A stretch of DNA of 64,000 nucleotides from Microvirga pakistanensis (lineage in GTDB: Bacteria; Pseudomonadota; Alphaproteobacteria; Rhizobiales; Beijerinckiaceae): assembly GCF_004458765.1 (NCBI RefSeq), contig NZ_SPJX01000108.1, positions 124,001 through 188,000 of the forward strand. The letters are read 5' to 3'. A program made the translations under genes and the position numbers. How positions within the stretch are numbered: position 1 is the stretch's first letter; every line of letters starts with the position of its first letter. Below, in pieces: positions 17,693-27,335 of this stretch. Under the pieces are notes generated by a model that ran no database searches, was not told where the DNA came from, and saw only the letters and a list, made by a program, of their open reading frames with translations.

Positions 17693-17787
17693 CTAGAGCA
17701 TCTCTCGGCGAAGTGGATCCGGGCAGCGTCCAAAGGCGCGGCACATCCACGAAGAGAGCTGATTCCACCTAAGTGGAAACAGCTCTC
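17693..17787. repeat. Rhizobial-type palindromic repeat with strong hairpin
   Basis: CTAGAGCATCTCTCGGCGAA followed by GTGGATCC resembles the dispersed CTAGAGCAT...AAGTGGAT repeats common in Hyphomicrobiales. It runs into a hairpin at 17754-17787: GAGAGCTG/CAGCTCTC outside, TTCCAC/GTGGAA inside, one A-A mismatch and a CTAA loop. A related unit lies at 28734-28783. The hairpin may also separate the convergent genes on each side. The rest of 17444-17837 holds nothing recognisable. Confidence 0.55.
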
Positions 17788-17837
17788 ATCCTTTGCGAGA
17801 GGAGGGTGGGATCAGTTGGGGCGGCACAGGTTTTTTA

Positions 17838-19805
17838 TCATAGCGAATAGGCAGTTCGTATATCGGCAAAAATCGTGGCCATCTGATCCGCCATTGGGAT
17901 GGTTTGATCCAGGGCGGCCACTGCATCGAAGATCTTATGCTTGAGGAAAAATCTCCACCTTACAGGAACGGTTGCCAAGAATTCGGTCAGCAGGGTGTAG
18001 CGTTCGACGGTCCAGACCAACTCGAAAGCGGTACGCTCCGAACCGTACGTGAAGATGGATGCAACATGCGCGCGCACGGGACGCGCAGCACGCAGCCGTG
18101 ACGTTGCCTCTTCGTCCAACCTCCCATCCATGATGACGACGCCGTAATCGCGCGCCGCGCTGTCGCTCGAAACATAGCCCTGCCGCACATCGCGCTCGAC
18201 GAGAGCTGGGTTGCGTTCGAAAGGATTTCCCCAGCCGCCGGCTCCAGGGCCGACCACGCGGATCACGTCGCCCGGCCCGCAATGGACCAGATCCGTGTTG
18301 CGCAATTGAGTCTCGCCTGGGCCGGGGTTCAAAACGAATTGCGAGACAACTCCCGCTTTGGCACCTCTGACACCCCATCCCGGCATTATCGAGCGGTTGC
18401 GGTTTCTTGCCGTCACAATGGTCTCCGGAGCCGAGATGCGGAATTCCATGACGGCCGAAAGGCCACCGCGGAACTTCCCTGGGGCACCCGTATCAGGCTC
18501 AAGGCCATAACGCAGGAACCGGATTGGGACCTCGGCTTCCGTGATCTCGATAGGTGTGTTGCGGAGAAAGCCCGTCGCGCCGCCTGCGCCGTCGCAGCCG
18601 TCACCATAGGGCGTTCCGCCACCGCCGCCACCGACGGGCCCGATCGAAGCCATGATCGGTTTGCCATTCCGCGAACTTGTTTTCACGTTCATGATGGCGT
18701 TTCCGCCGGGCGAGGCGGCCGGCATCAGGTCCGGCAATGCTTGGCAGAAGGCTCCGACAGTGACGATCTGCGTCATCGCGCAGGTCAAAGAGCGCATTCC
18801 AACCGCCGCCGACGGCTGACAATTGACGATGGTGCCTTCGGGCAGGATTGCCCGTGCAGGACGCAGGGTGCCTGCGTTGAGAAATAACCCATTGTCCAGG
18901 GTGTAAAGCACATAGGTCAGCCCCACCATGACCAACGGGTGCCGTTCGCGTCCACCTGTCGGCATGTTCAGGGAGGAGCCGAGCTGAGGGTCGGATCCCG
19001 TATAGTCGAGTTCGACTTCGTCTCCCTTGATCCGGAGCGTTAGCGCGATCCGGCAGGGCTTCCCGCCAACGGAATCCTCGTCAGCATAATCGGCGAAGAA
19101 ATATTCGCCATCCGGTACCTTCCGCAGGATCGCGCGAGCTTGCGCTTCTGCATAGTCGAGGATCTGTTCCACCCCCTCCATGAAGGCATCGAAGCCGAAA
19201 CGGCGAATGATCTCGTGCATCTTTCGCTCGCCCACGTTGATCGACGCGAGTTGAGCGTTGAGATCGCCCCAGTTCTGATCGGGCAAGCGGACATTGGTAC
19301 GCAGAACACGGGCGACAAACTCATTCATCTCTCCGTCTTCGACGAGCTTGACTGGAGGAATCCGGATGCCCTCTTGCTCGATCTCAGTGAGACTTCGTGA
19401 GAGCGAGGCCGGCACGGCGCCTCCCACATCGGTATTATGGATATGGCCGACAACGAAGCAGGCGATCTTCCCGTCGTGGAACACCGGTTTCCAGATGTGG
19501 ATGTCGGGCGAATGGGTGGCAACGTAGCCCGAATAGGGATCATTGGTGATGCAGACATCGCCCTCGCGGTAGTGGTCGAACATCCGCAGGAGCGGGCCGT
19601 AGTCGATGCCGGAATACCAAGGAGCGCCGAATTGCCGGGGACTGGCGAAAGCCAAGCCATCCTTGGTGACGATCTGGCAGGAGAAATCCTCGGTTTCCTT
19701 AACAAAGGCCGAATGCGCAGTCCGCATCAGGGTGAACGCCATGGCATCGGCGGCAGCGGAGCAGAAATTGGCAAGGACAGACAGATTACGCTGGTCGATG
19801 GCCAT
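17838..19805 (-). CDS. hyuB: Hydantoinase B / N-methylhydantoinase B-type subunit (pair 1)
   Basis: 655 residues, normal for the HyuB/oxoprolinase B family, with conserved stretches FCSAAADAMAFTLMRTAHS, FVKETEDFSCQIV, GDVCITNDPYSGY and HIHNTDVGGAVP near the N-terminus and GGGGGGTPYGDG further on. HyuB pairs with HyuA to open five-membered cyclic amides (hydantoins, oxoproline) with ATP hydrolysis. The ATG follows the hyuA stop by three bases, so they are one transcription unit. A homologous pair occurs at 29100-33150. Cytoplasmic. The ring substrate is unknown; acetone carboxylase-type relatives make a carboxylase function a remote alternative. Confidence 0.9.
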   Translation of the reverse strand: MAIDQRNLSVLANFCSAAADAMAFTLMRTAHSAFVKETEDFSCQIVTKDGLAFASPRQFGAPWYSGIDYGPLLRMFDHYREGDVCITNDPYSGYVATHSPDIHIWKPVFHDGKIACFVVGHIHNTDVGGAVPASLSRSLTEIEQEGIRIPPVKLVEDGEMNEFVARVLRTNVRLPDQNWGDLNAQLASINVGERKMHEIIRRFGFDAFMEGVEQILDYAEAQARAILRKVPDGEYFFADYADEDSVGGKPCRIALTLRIKGDEVELDYTGSDPQLGSSLNMPTGGRERHPLVMVGLTYVLYTLDNGLFLNAGTLRPARAILPEGTIVNCQPSAAVGMRSLTCAMTQIVTVGAFCQALPDLMPAASPGGNAIMNVKTSSRNGKPIMASIGPVGGGGGGTPYGDGCDGAGGATGFLRNTPIEITEAEVPIRFLRYGLEPDTGAPGKFRGGLSAVMEFRISAPETIVTARNRNRSIMPGWGVRGAKAGVVSQFVLNPGPGETQLRNTDLVHCGPGDVIRVVGPGAGGWGNPFERNPALVERDVRQGYVSSDSAARDYGVVIMDGRLDEEATSRLRAARPVRAHVASIFTYGSERTAFELVWTVERYTLLTEFLATVPVRWRFFLKHKIFDAVAALDQTIPMADQMATIFADIRTAYSL

Positions 19806-19808
19806 GGC

Positions 19809-21848
19809 TCAGGCCTCCGGCTGAGAGGTGATGACAAGGTTGCCGAAGCGGTCGACGGTAATCACATAGCCTGGTGGCACGACAGTGGTCGTATCATCCT
19901 GTCCGATGATCGCAGGGCCTTCAATCCGATGTCCTGCGCGAAGGTCAGCGCGGGCGTAGACGGATACCTGATACGGGGCGCCGTCAAAGAAGGCGGCTGC
20001 GGTTGTCGCCGGCCCTGCCGGTGCAAGGGCGGGTTCGAGCTCGCGAATGCGCGGCTTTGGCGTTGCACCCGAAACGACAAGGCGCAGGTTCACCAGCTGC
20101 ACCGACGCCGATTCGTCGGCATGACCATAGATCCGGGCATGTTCCTTATGAAAGGCGGCGGCAATGGCACTCGGCGTCAGCGCTTCCGGGTCAAGTGACG
20201 TTTCGATCTCATAGGACTGACCGAGATAGCGCATATCTGCTGAAAGGCTGAGCTTTGCCTCGCCTTCGTAGCCTTGTTTGGCGTAGAGCCAATCCAGCGC
20301 GGCGGACTTGAGCTCAGCGGCCACGGACTCCAACCCGGCAATACCCTCATCGGTCACGTCGATGTAGAGGGTGCGAATGAAATCATTCTTCAGATCCGCA
20401 ATCAGCCCGCCAAGTGCCGAGACGACGCCCGGCGTCAAGGGCACGACGACACCCTTCATGTTGAGTTCGCGCGCGAGAAAGCAGGCCAGCATCGCCCCTG
20501 CTCCGCCGAATGCGAAGAGATGAAACTCGCGCGGGTCAATGCCGTACCGCGAGGTCAGACCTGAAACCTCAGCGTACATCGACGAGACCGAAATCTCGAT
20601 GATATTGGCTGCTGTCTCCTCAATGCTGATACCGAGCCGTTTCGCCAGCGGCTCAATGGAGGCGCGCGCGGCGGCGTGGTCGACTTTGACAGCACCATAG
20701 CCGAGCGGAGTATGGCCGATGAGGTTCGAGGCGGCGACCGCGTCGGTGATGGTAGGGCGTCGTCCGCCCCGGCCATAGCAAACAGGACCAGGAGTCGATC
20801 CGGCGCTGTCCGGTCCGACCTTCAGCACACCCAGGTCGTCTACCCAGGCGATCGAGCCGCCTCCTTGTCCCACCGACGAAACCGAGACCGAAGGCACATG
20901 GATCTGGAAGTCGCCGATAAGCTCGCCCACGCCGTACTGCGCTTGTCCGTCAATAATCACGGCCACATCCGCCGAGGTGCCGCCGATATCGAGGCTAAGG
21001 ATTTTCGGGAAGCCGCACTCCTTGGCAAGGTAGCCCGCTCCGATCACGCCTGAAGCGGTTCCCGACAGGATCATCTGCACGCATTCTGCTTTCGCCTGGT
21101 CGATGCTCATGACACCGCCGTTGGTCTTCGTGATATGCAGCGCACATTGAACGCCCTTTTCGCGCAGGATCGCCTCAAACCTGTCGAGATAATGCGCGAC
21201 CTTGGGTTGCACATAGCCCGAGATAACAGCTGTGATCGTGCGCTCATACTCGCGAATAATGGGCCACGTCTCTGCCGAGGAAAACACCGGCAGATCAGGA
21301 GCGATGGTCGCGATCATCGCCTTGACCGTCTTTTCGTTCGCGGGGTTGCGGTAGGAGTGCAGAAAGGACAATACGATGCCTGCGCAGCCCGCCGCACGTG
21401 CTGCAGCAACCGCGGCTGCCACATCCTCGAGTCGCGGCTCAGCCACAACTGTGCCTGTCGCATCCATCCGTTCGTCGATGCCGAAGACACGGTCGCGTGG
21501 GATCAGAGGGGCAGGGCGCGCTGAATAGAGATTATGGATCTGCGGGATCTTGAGGCGTGCGACCTGGAGTACATCCTCGAAGTTCTTGGTCGTGAATAGC
21601 GCAATATCGTGACCGTTGCGTTGGATGACAGTGTTCACGCCGACGGTCGTGCCATGCGTAAAGTAAATCACCTCTTCTGCAGCTATGCCGTATCGCTTCC
21701 GCAACGCGTCAAGGCCTGTGACGATCTCGGCACCGGGCGCATCAGGGCGCGACAGCACCTTCAACGTGGATATCATTGCATCCGCTTCGTTCAACACTGC
21801 GAAATCGGTGAAGGATCCACCCACGTCGACGCCAACCCGGTAGCCCAT
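19809..21848 (-). CDS. hyuA: Hydantoinase A / N-methylhydantoinase A-type ATPase subunit (pair 1)
   Basis: 679 residues, full length for the family. ASKHA-fold phosphate-binding motifs are clear: YRVGVDVGGSFTDFAVL at the N-terminus, YFTHGTTVGVNTVIQRNG near residue 65, and SLDIGGTSADVAVIIDG near 285. TNGGVMSIDQA and SGTASGVIGAGYLA are also conserved. The subunit binds ATP and, with HyuB, drives hydrolysis of cyclic amides. AAGGAGGG seven bases before the ATG is an excellent ribosome site. It starts the hyuA-hyuB unit, located between the opine-oxidase genes and the polyamine-type importer. Confidence 0.92.
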   Translation of the reverse strand: MGYRVGVDVGGSFTDFAVLNEADAMISTLKVLSRPDAPGAEIVTGLDALRKRYGIAAEEVIYFTHGTTVGVNTVIQRNGHDIALFTTKNFEDVLQVARLKIPQIHNLYSARPAPLIPRDRVFGIDERMDATGTVVAEPRLEDVAAAVAAARAAGCAGIVLSFLHSYRNPANEKTVKAMIATIAPDLPVFSSAETWPIIREYERTITAVISGYVQPKVAHYLDRFEAILREKGVQCALHITKTNGGVMSIDQAKAECVQMILSGTASGVIGAGYLAKECGFPKILSLDIGGTSADVAVIIDGQAQYGVGELIGDFQIHVPSVSVSSVGQGGGSIAWVDDLGVLKVGPDSAGSTPGPVCYGRGGRRPTITDAVAASNLIGHTPLGYGAVKVDHAAARASIEPLAKRLGISIEETAANIIEISVSSMYAEVSGLTSRYGIDPREFHLFAFGGAGAMLACFLARELNMKGVVVPLTPGVVSALGGLIADLKNDFIRTLYIDVTDEGIAGLESVAAELKSAALDWLYAKQGYEGEAKLSLSADMRYLGQSYEIETSLDPEALTPSAIAAAFHKEHARIYGHADESASVQLVNLRLVVSGATPKPRIRELEPALAPAGPATTAAAFFDGAPYQVSVYARADLRAGHRIEGPAIIGQDDTTTVVPPGYVITVDRFGNLVITSQPEA

Positions 21849-21996
21849 AAGGTCCCTCCTTGTGCCCGTTTAGGATTGGCAGCGCCCTGTTCAGTGAGCC
21901 AATTCCTTATGGAGCGTAGGATAGAACGTAAGGTTATGACCACGGAGAGGGATTATTTTGAATGCAAATGAATGATCGGTGGAGAGGCTAACCGGA

Positions 21997-22437
21997 TTAT
22001 TCCCTGGGGATTGTCATGTACCATTCCGGATGCGGAGCTCTCCGGAAACCTGCGCGCTCGTATACCCCGTGGGCGTCGCGTGTAGCGAGCATCCAGGTGG
22101 TGACGTCGGTCAATTCCGGATGTTCGCGGATGACCGTCGCGATCCATGTGGCAAGCCCTCTTCCCCTATGCTCGGGCAAAACGAAGACGTCGCGCAGATA
22201 GGCGAAGACTGCATAATCGGTGACCACGCGACCGAAGCCCGCCAGTGAACCACTCGGTGCGTAGACTCCGATCGGGATCGAATTCTCGATCGCTCGAGAT
22301 AGTCGGGGAAGTGTCATCGACTTGCCCCAGTAGCTCTCCGTATTGAGAAAGCGCAGGATCGCTTCCAGGTCGAGCTGGGATGGATCTGTCGATATCGTGT
22401 AACCGTCGCGACGCCATTGTTGGGGAGCACACTTCAT
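21997..22437 (-). CDS. GNAT-family N-acetyltransferase
   Basis: 146 residues. The acetyl-CoA motif A is FVLPEHRGRGLATWIATVI (R-G-x-G-L/x), followed by motif B ATRDAHGVYERAGFRRA. The N-terminal ILRFLNTESYWGKSMTLPRL is the usual pattern of small GNATs resembling YjdJ/PA4866-type enzymes. The start overlaps the stop of the upstream oxidase gene (ATGA at 22434-22437), so translation is coupled. A longer frame to 22704 lies inside that gene and is discounted. The acceptor is unknown; an amine or amino acid made by the oxidase would be consistent. Confidence 0.85.
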   Translation of the reverse strand: MKCAPQQWRRDGYTISTDPSQLDLEAILRFLNTESYWGKSMTLPRLSRAIENSIPIGVYAPSGSLAGFGRVVTDYAVFAYLRDVFVLPEHRGRGLATWIATVIREHPELTDVTTWMLATRDAHGVYERAGFRRAPHPEWYMTIPRE

Positions 22438-23714
22438 CGGCCGAACTTCTCTTTGACTTTGTAGTAGACGTCGACCAGCGGCAGGAACCAAGGCGTGCCG
22501 AAATGCCCTGGGATCGGCGGCCAGCTCAACGTACGATAGGGGTTCGCTTCCTTCTCGCCGTCGATCATGCGTGCGAGGATCGTTCCCATGTGAGTCGCCT
22601 CCTGCACACCGCTGCCGCTGTACCCGAGCGAGAAATACATTCCCTTGTATTCGCCGGCACGGGCGAAGCGATCGCGGGTGACCTCGATCATTCCTCCCCA
22701 GCAATAGTCAATCTTCACGTCGCGCAGCTGCGGGTGGATCTCGCGCATCGATCTTAAGAGAATGGCGCCGCCCTTCACGTCTACCTTAGGCGAGGAGACG
22801 GCGAACTGCGCACGCCCGCCGAAGATGATCCGATTGTCAGGCGAGATGCGGTAGTAATGGCCGAGCCCGCGCGCGACGCTCACCGTGCGGTGCTTGGGGA
22901 TGACGCTGTCGACTGTCGCCTGATCGAGGCGTCCGGTCGCGATCACGAAGCTGCCGACCGGCACGATCCTGCGGCGGAAATAGGCGAATGGGCCCTTGGC
23001 AGAGATCCCCGTGGCGATCACGACCTGATTGGCCTCGACGCTACCCTTCTGGGTTTCGACCCTGTAACGGCGAGCGTCCAACCGGGTTAATCCTACGACT
23101 GGGGTGTGCTCATGGATCCGCGCTCCGTAACGCGCCGCAGCTTCAGCCATACCTACAGTGAAACGGCCGACATGCAACATCGCGCTTTTGGGATATATCA
23201 TGCCACCGTGGAAGAGGTCAGAGCCGATCTCCTCATGGATCTGCGAACCTGGAACCGTGTAAACATCGGGATCAACCTCACGGTTGATCAACTCAGCGGA
23301 TGACTTGAACTTCTCGAATGCGGCGGGCGAGACAGCGAGCTTCAGCTTGCCCACCCGGCGAAACGAGCAGTCGATTCCCTCTTCACGAACGATGCGCTCT
23401 ACGGTGTCAACAGCATCATTATAGCTTTGGTAGATTTGACGTGCAGCGTCGCGGCCCAGACGCTTCATGGCGTGCGCATAGTCATGAAAGAACCCGGTGT
23501 TGCACTGACCGCCATTACGGCCCGAGGCAGCGCCGCCGACGACATCAGCTTCGAGCAGCACGACATCGCCACCCTTTTTCGCTACAGCGAGTGCACAGGA
23601 CAGCCCTGTGAAGCCACCGCCGATCACGACGACATCGGCCTTGCCCGCTATGGGCTCCTTCGCGCCCGACGTGAAGGCTGGTCGCGTGTCCAGCCAGTAA
23701 GGGACAGTCTTCAT
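22434..23714 (-). CDS. PuuB-like FAD-dependent amine/amino acid oxidoreductase (copy 1)
   Basis: 426 residues. After a short leader (YWLDTRPAF) comes the FAD-binding fold ADVVVIGGGFTGLSCALAVA, then GGAASGRNGGQCNTGF, and the C-terminal GYSGSGVQEATHMGTILA. CWGGMIEVTRDRFARAG is typical of gamma-glutamylputrescine oxidase-type DAO proteins. It should deaminate or N-demethylate an amino compound and make H2O2. It is translationally coupled to a GNAT gene and divergent from a putrescine-type ABC importer. The protein is a close paralogue of the one at 42011-43288: both share the leader, the RNGG motif and FAYFRRRI.PVGSF.IAT. Confidence 0.9.
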   Translation of the reverse strand: MKTVPYWLDTRPAFTSGAKEPIAGKADVVVIGGGFTGLSCALAVAKKGGDVVLLEADVVGGAASGRNGGQCNTGFFHDYAHAMKRLGRDAARQIYQSYNDAVDTVERIVREEGIDCSFRRVGKLKLAVSPAAFEKFKSSAELINREVDPDVYTVPGSQIHEEIGSDLFHGGMIYPKSAMLHVGRFTVGMAEAAARYGARIHEHTPVVGLTRLDARRYRVETQKGSVEANQVVIATGISAKGPFAYFRRRIVPVGSFVIATGRLDQATVDSVIPKHRTVSVARGLGHYYRISPDNRIIFGGRAQFAVSSPKVDVKGGAILLRSMREIHPQLRDVKIDYCWGGMIEVTRDRFARAGEYKGMYFSLGYSGSGVQEATHMGTILARMIDGEKEANPYRTLSWPPIPGHFGTPWFLPLVDVYYKVKEKFGR

Positions 23715-24453
23715 GCTGGGTGAACCTTTCCTTTCGGGTCATGCTGGCCGGGCCAGCACGGGAGAGTATACGGGCTTGGCTGTGAAAACCTTGCGGATCT
23801 CCATTCCGGATGCGCAGGGAATTCCATAATGAAGGCGGAATTCGAAACACTCTGCGACAACGGACGGTTAGCCCGACCAATCATGCCGTACGTGGCTTCA
23901 GATGGAACCCAGAGCCCGGTTCACTCCAGCCGCTTTGCGGGACCGAACGCCCGTTCATCGGTGAGCTGCTGCACCGAGGCTGAACTGTTATGGCGCGCCG
24001 GGGTAACTGCCATCACCTGCGACTCCGGGGCGAGTGCCCGATTTGGCGTATGATATCGTTGCATGGAGCTTCACCAGGCATGTGTGTGTGTTGAGGCAGT
24101 CAGTACCAACGTTCGTCATGGCGGCGTCCTGCTGATCCTTTCGGATCATGAAACGACATGCCATGCCTCTGCGCAAAGGTTGCATGCTAGAGCATTTGTG
24201 GCTGCTCTTGCGGTACTACGAAGCGGAAGCGGTTCGGATGATAGTGGCCGAGAGCTTGATCAAGCCTCACTTTATAATATTCAGTTAACCTGACGGACTG
24301 AATTGGCATCAGGAGTGATGATTCCTTAGGCAAATTGCGAAACCGAGGGAACGTTCAGAACCCGAAGTTATAAGGCGCTGAGTTTTTTTTATTGGCGCGC
24401 CATCCTGTGCGGCGGCAGTCTTTACCGGATAAACAACAAAAGAGGGATCCAAC
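23715..24453. other. Long divergent intergenic region
   Basis: About 740 bp between the oxidase and importer genes. No protein-like frame was found. It should contain promoters for both directions; no convincing sigma-70 or sigma-54 sites were identified. CTAGAGCATTTGTGGC at 24187 resembles the start of a rhizobial palindromic repeat but is not followed by the usual hairpin. Confidence 0.45.
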
Positions 24454-25494
24454 ATGAGAACGCTAACCAGAGCGGTTTCGGTTATGAGCATTGCTCTCGC
24501 CGCGACTCTGTCAACCGCAGCTCTTGCTCAAGAGGCTGTCACGTATGCGACAGATGGGGGCGCCATCCTCGATGCCATGTCTCCTGCGCTGATCAAGCCC
24601 GCCGAAAAAAGCCTTGGCATTCGGGTCATTACGGATACGAACGCTGATCGCTACCCACCGCTGAAGGCTCAGGTCGCTTCCGGCAAGCCGATTTGGGATG
24701 TTGTTGATTTCTCGGCAGGATACTGCGCTCGCGGTGTAAGCGAGGGCTTGCTCGAGCCGCTCGACTACAGCAAGATCCCGAACGCTGCCAGCGTCCCGGC
24801 GGCGTTCAAGGATACGCACTCCGTTGGATTGTCCGCTTACGCCACCGTGCTTGCCTACAACACAGAAACCTTTGGCGACAATGGCCCGAAATCCTGGGCT
24901 GACTTCTGGGATGTCAAAAAGTTCCCTGGACGCCGTGCATTACGCAACTATGCTCGCCCGATGCTGGAGATTGCGCTGCTCGCCGATGGAGTTGCACCGG
25001 CCAATCTTTACCCGCTGGACGTCGACCGCGCCTATGCCAAACTGAAGGAGATCAAGCCTCACATTGCAGTCTGGTGGACATCAGGCGCTGAAACCACCCA
25101 GCTTTTGGTCGATGGCGAAGTCGACATGCTTCCGCTTTGGGACGGTCGCGTCTCTGCCGCTCTGAGAGAAGGTGCCCCCGCGAAGTTCACCCGCAACCAG
25201 GCGATCATGGAAAACACCTGCTTGGCAGTGCCGAAAGGTACTCAGCACAAGGACAGTGCGTTGAAGCTGATCAACAGTCTGCTTGATCCGAAGGGCCAAG
25301 CTGCATGGGTCAAGGAGTACACCACTGGCCCCTTGAATACCGAATTCGCCAAATACGTGGACCCCAACCGCCTGAAGGACCTCACGACGTCCCCTGAAAA
25401 CCTGGCCATGCAGGTTCCGCTGAGTGCCACTTGGTGGGCGTCGCCCGCAGGCGCCGATGCCGAAAAGCGCTGGCTCGGATTCATGCAAAACTGA
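24454..25494 (+). CDS. Spermidine/putrescine-type ABC transporter, periplasmic substrate-binding protein
   Basis: 346 residues with a clear signal peptide (basic MRTLTR, hydrophobic core, cleavage near AALAQEA). The mature protein is a family-1/PotD-like solute-binding protein: KPIWDVVDFSAGYCARGVSE, YATVLAYNTETFG and KSWADFWDVKKFPGRRALRN. AGAGGGATCCAAC before the ATG is a good ribosome site. Two permeases and an ATPase follow on the same strand, forming a complete importer. The set lies beside a PuuB-like oxidase, which supports an amine or amino acid ligand, but the exact ligand is not readable. Confidence 0.92.
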   Translation: MRTLTRAVSVMSIALAATLSTAALAQEAVTYATDGGAILDAMSPALIKPAEKSLGIRVITDTNADRYPPLKAQVASGKPIWDVVDFSAGYCARGVSEGLLEPLDYSKIPNAASVPAAFKDTHSVGLSAYATVLAYNTETFGDNGPKSWADFWDVKKFPGRRALRNYARPMLEIALLADGVAPANLYPLDVDRAYAKLKEIKPHIAVWWTSGAETTQLLVDGEVDMLPLWDGRVSAALREGAPAKFTRNQAIMENTCLAVPKGTQHKDSALKLINSLLDPKGQAAWVKEYTTGPLNTEFAKYVDPNRLKDLTTSPENLAMQVPLSATWWASPAGADAEKRWLGFMQN

Positions 25495-25633
25495 GATCTC
25501 GAAGTCCCGGGCCGTAATGCCGCAGGGGCTCTGCCATAGGCTTCAACGGGGGTACTCGAGAAACGGCGTACCACCCGTTGCTGCGTCTTTTCGAAGCCCG
25601 AACAGATCTTCACGAATGTAAGGCACCGCAACG

Positions 25634-26539
25634 ATGTCGGACCTTCCCCTCGAACAGCAAATTGCCTCAACCCCTTCCATGGAGGAGGCCATAGCCAGGG
25701 CCGAGCGGGCCGAGCAGAGGATGTATTTGCTCCTCTTCGCCCCCGCCTTGCTGCTGGTGCTGCTGTTCCTTGGCATTCCGCTGGCCATCCTCGCCTTCCA
25801 GTCGTTTCGCGAGGGCGACAGCTTTACGCTGATGCACTACGCCCGAATCTTCCAAGAGCCGATCTATTGGCGCACATATTATGATACGCTGGAAATCAGC
25901 GTGATTGTGACATTGCTCTCCGTCATTCTGGGCTTTCCTCTCGCATATGCCGCTGCGGTCGCATCGCGACGCTGGTCGGCCCTGATTCTGGCGCTGGTGA
26001 TGCTGCCCTTCTGGACCAGTGTCCTGGTCCGAACCTACGCATGGCTGGTCGTCTTGCAGCGGAGGGGCATCATCAACACCACGCTGCTGAACCTTGGGAT
26101 CATTGACCAACCTCTGTCTTTGTCTCACAATTTTGTCGCGGTTCTCATTGGCATGCTGCACGTCATGCTGCCCTTCATGGTCTTCCCGCTTTACGCCGCG
26201 ATCTCGAAAATCCCAGCTGAGTTGCTGCAGGCAGGCCATAGCCTTGGCGGGAGCCCCGCTTATGTCTTTCGACGGGTAATACTACCTCTGTCCGCTCCGG
26301 GGATCATCGCAGGATCGATCCTTGTCTTCATCCTGAGTCTCGGCTTCTACCTCACCCCAGAGCTCCTCGGAGGCGGCAAGACGATCATGGTATCCTCGTT
26401 GGTGCAGCGGAATGTGGAACTCTATTTGCAGTTCGGCGCAGCAAGCGCTGTTGCCATGATTCTTCTCGTGACAGTGTGCATCATCTTCTGGGCGGTGGAT
26501 CGCGTGCTGCCGGTCGAGAAAATCGTCGGAATGAGGTGA
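25634..26539 (+). CDS. Spermidine/putrescine-type ABC transporter permease (PotB-like)
   Basis: 301 residues with a polar 35-residue N-terminus and six predicted membrane helices, the first being YLLLFAPALLLVLLFLGIPL. The EAA loop that contacts the ATPase is seen as LLQAGHSLGGSPAYVFRRV followed by PLSAPGI. It works in the inner membrane as a heterodimer with the next protein. It is separated from the binding-protein gene by 139 nt, the widest gap in the operon. Confidence 0.92.
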   Translation: MSDLPLEQQIASTPSMEEAIARAERAEQRMYLLLFAPALLLVLLFLGIPLAILAFQSFREGDSFTLMHYARIFQEPIYWRTYYDTLEISVIVTLLSVILGFPLAYAAAVASRRWSALILALVMLPFWTSVLVRTYAWLVVLQRRGIINTTLLNLGIIDQPLSLSHNFVAVLIGMLHVMLPFMVFPLYAAISKIPAELLQAGHSLGGSPAYVFRRVILPLSAPGIIAGSILVFILSLGFYLTPELLGGGKTIMVSSLVQRNVELYLQFGAASAVAMILLVTVCIIFWAVDRVLPVEKIVGMR

Positions 26540-26543
26540 GGAG

Positions 26544-27335
26544 ATGGCAATGAACTCATGGCCTCGTCTGCTTCTCTGGATCACCACCACCATCGTGCTG
26601 ATCTTCATGGTCCTGCCGATCGTGATCGTCGTGATCATGTCCTTCTCGAACTCGCGGTTCCTGACGTTTCCGCCGCCTGCCGTCTCACTGCGCTGGTACG
26701 AGGCATATTTTGGTAGCCCGGACTGGATGGATGCAACCTGGAACAGCTTTCTCCTCGCCGTGATTGCTACTGTGGTGACCGTGCCGATCGGAACGGCTGC
26801 CGCCTACGCGGCCAACATCTCGCAATCGAAGATGGTACGCCGGCTTCAGCTGCTTTTGCTGACCCCGGTGATGGTGCCTGTCATCATCCTCGCAGCAGGG
26901 ATCTACATGGTTTACGCCCAAGTCGGCTTAGTTGCGACCAAGACAGGACTTGTTTGCGCCTATGCCATGATGAACCTGCCGTATGTATTCATCTCGGTAC
27001 TCGCGGGGCTGCGTTCGTTCGACATGAACCAAGAGGACGTCGCGCGGAGTCTCGGCGTCAACCGGTTTACAGCCTTTATGAAGGTTACATTACCGCAGAT
27101 TCGTCCCTCCGTTATCACCGGTGCATTGTTCGCCTTCATCGGAGCACTGGACGAGACCGTGGTTTCGCTGTTCATTGCGGGGGGCGAGAACCAGACCTTG
27201 CCCCGTCGCATGTTCATGAGCTTACGGAACGAGATCGACCCGACCATTGCATCGATCAGTTCAGTCCTCATCACGATTTCCTTCGCGCTGATGATTATGT
27301 CGAGTCTGCGCGGAAAGAGGGCTCATGCCGTCTAG
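26544..27335 (+). CDS. Spermidine/putrescine-type ABC transporter permease (PotC-like)
   Basis: 263 residues with six helices, the first LLLWITTTIVLIFMVLPIVI, and an EAA loop in EDVARSLGVNRFTAFMKVTL followed by PQIRPSV. The N-terminus MSFSNSRFLTFPP and RWYEAYFGSPDW is typical of PotC-like subunits. GAGGTGAGGAG precedes two in-frame ATG codons at 26544 and 26550; the second has the better spacing. The gene starts four bases after the first permease and overlaps the ATPase gene by eleven bases. Confidence 0.92.
   Translation: MAMNSWPRLLLWITTTIVLIFMVLPIVIVVIMSFSNSRFLTFPPPAVSLRWYEAYFGSPDWMDATWNSFLLAVIATVVTVPIGTAAAYAANISQSKMVRRLQLLLLTPVMVPVIILAAGIYMVYAQVGLVATKTGLVCAYAMMNLPYVFISVLAGLRSFDMNQEDVARSLGVNRFTAFMKVTLPQIRPSVITGALFAFIGALDETVVSLFIAGGENQTLPRRMFMSLRNEIDPTIASISSVLITISFALMIMSSLRGKRAHAV

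Noticed and set aside
24300-24453. Sigma-54 promoter before the polyamine-type binding protein
   Set aside because: TGGCAT is present but no GC pair occurs at the required distance.
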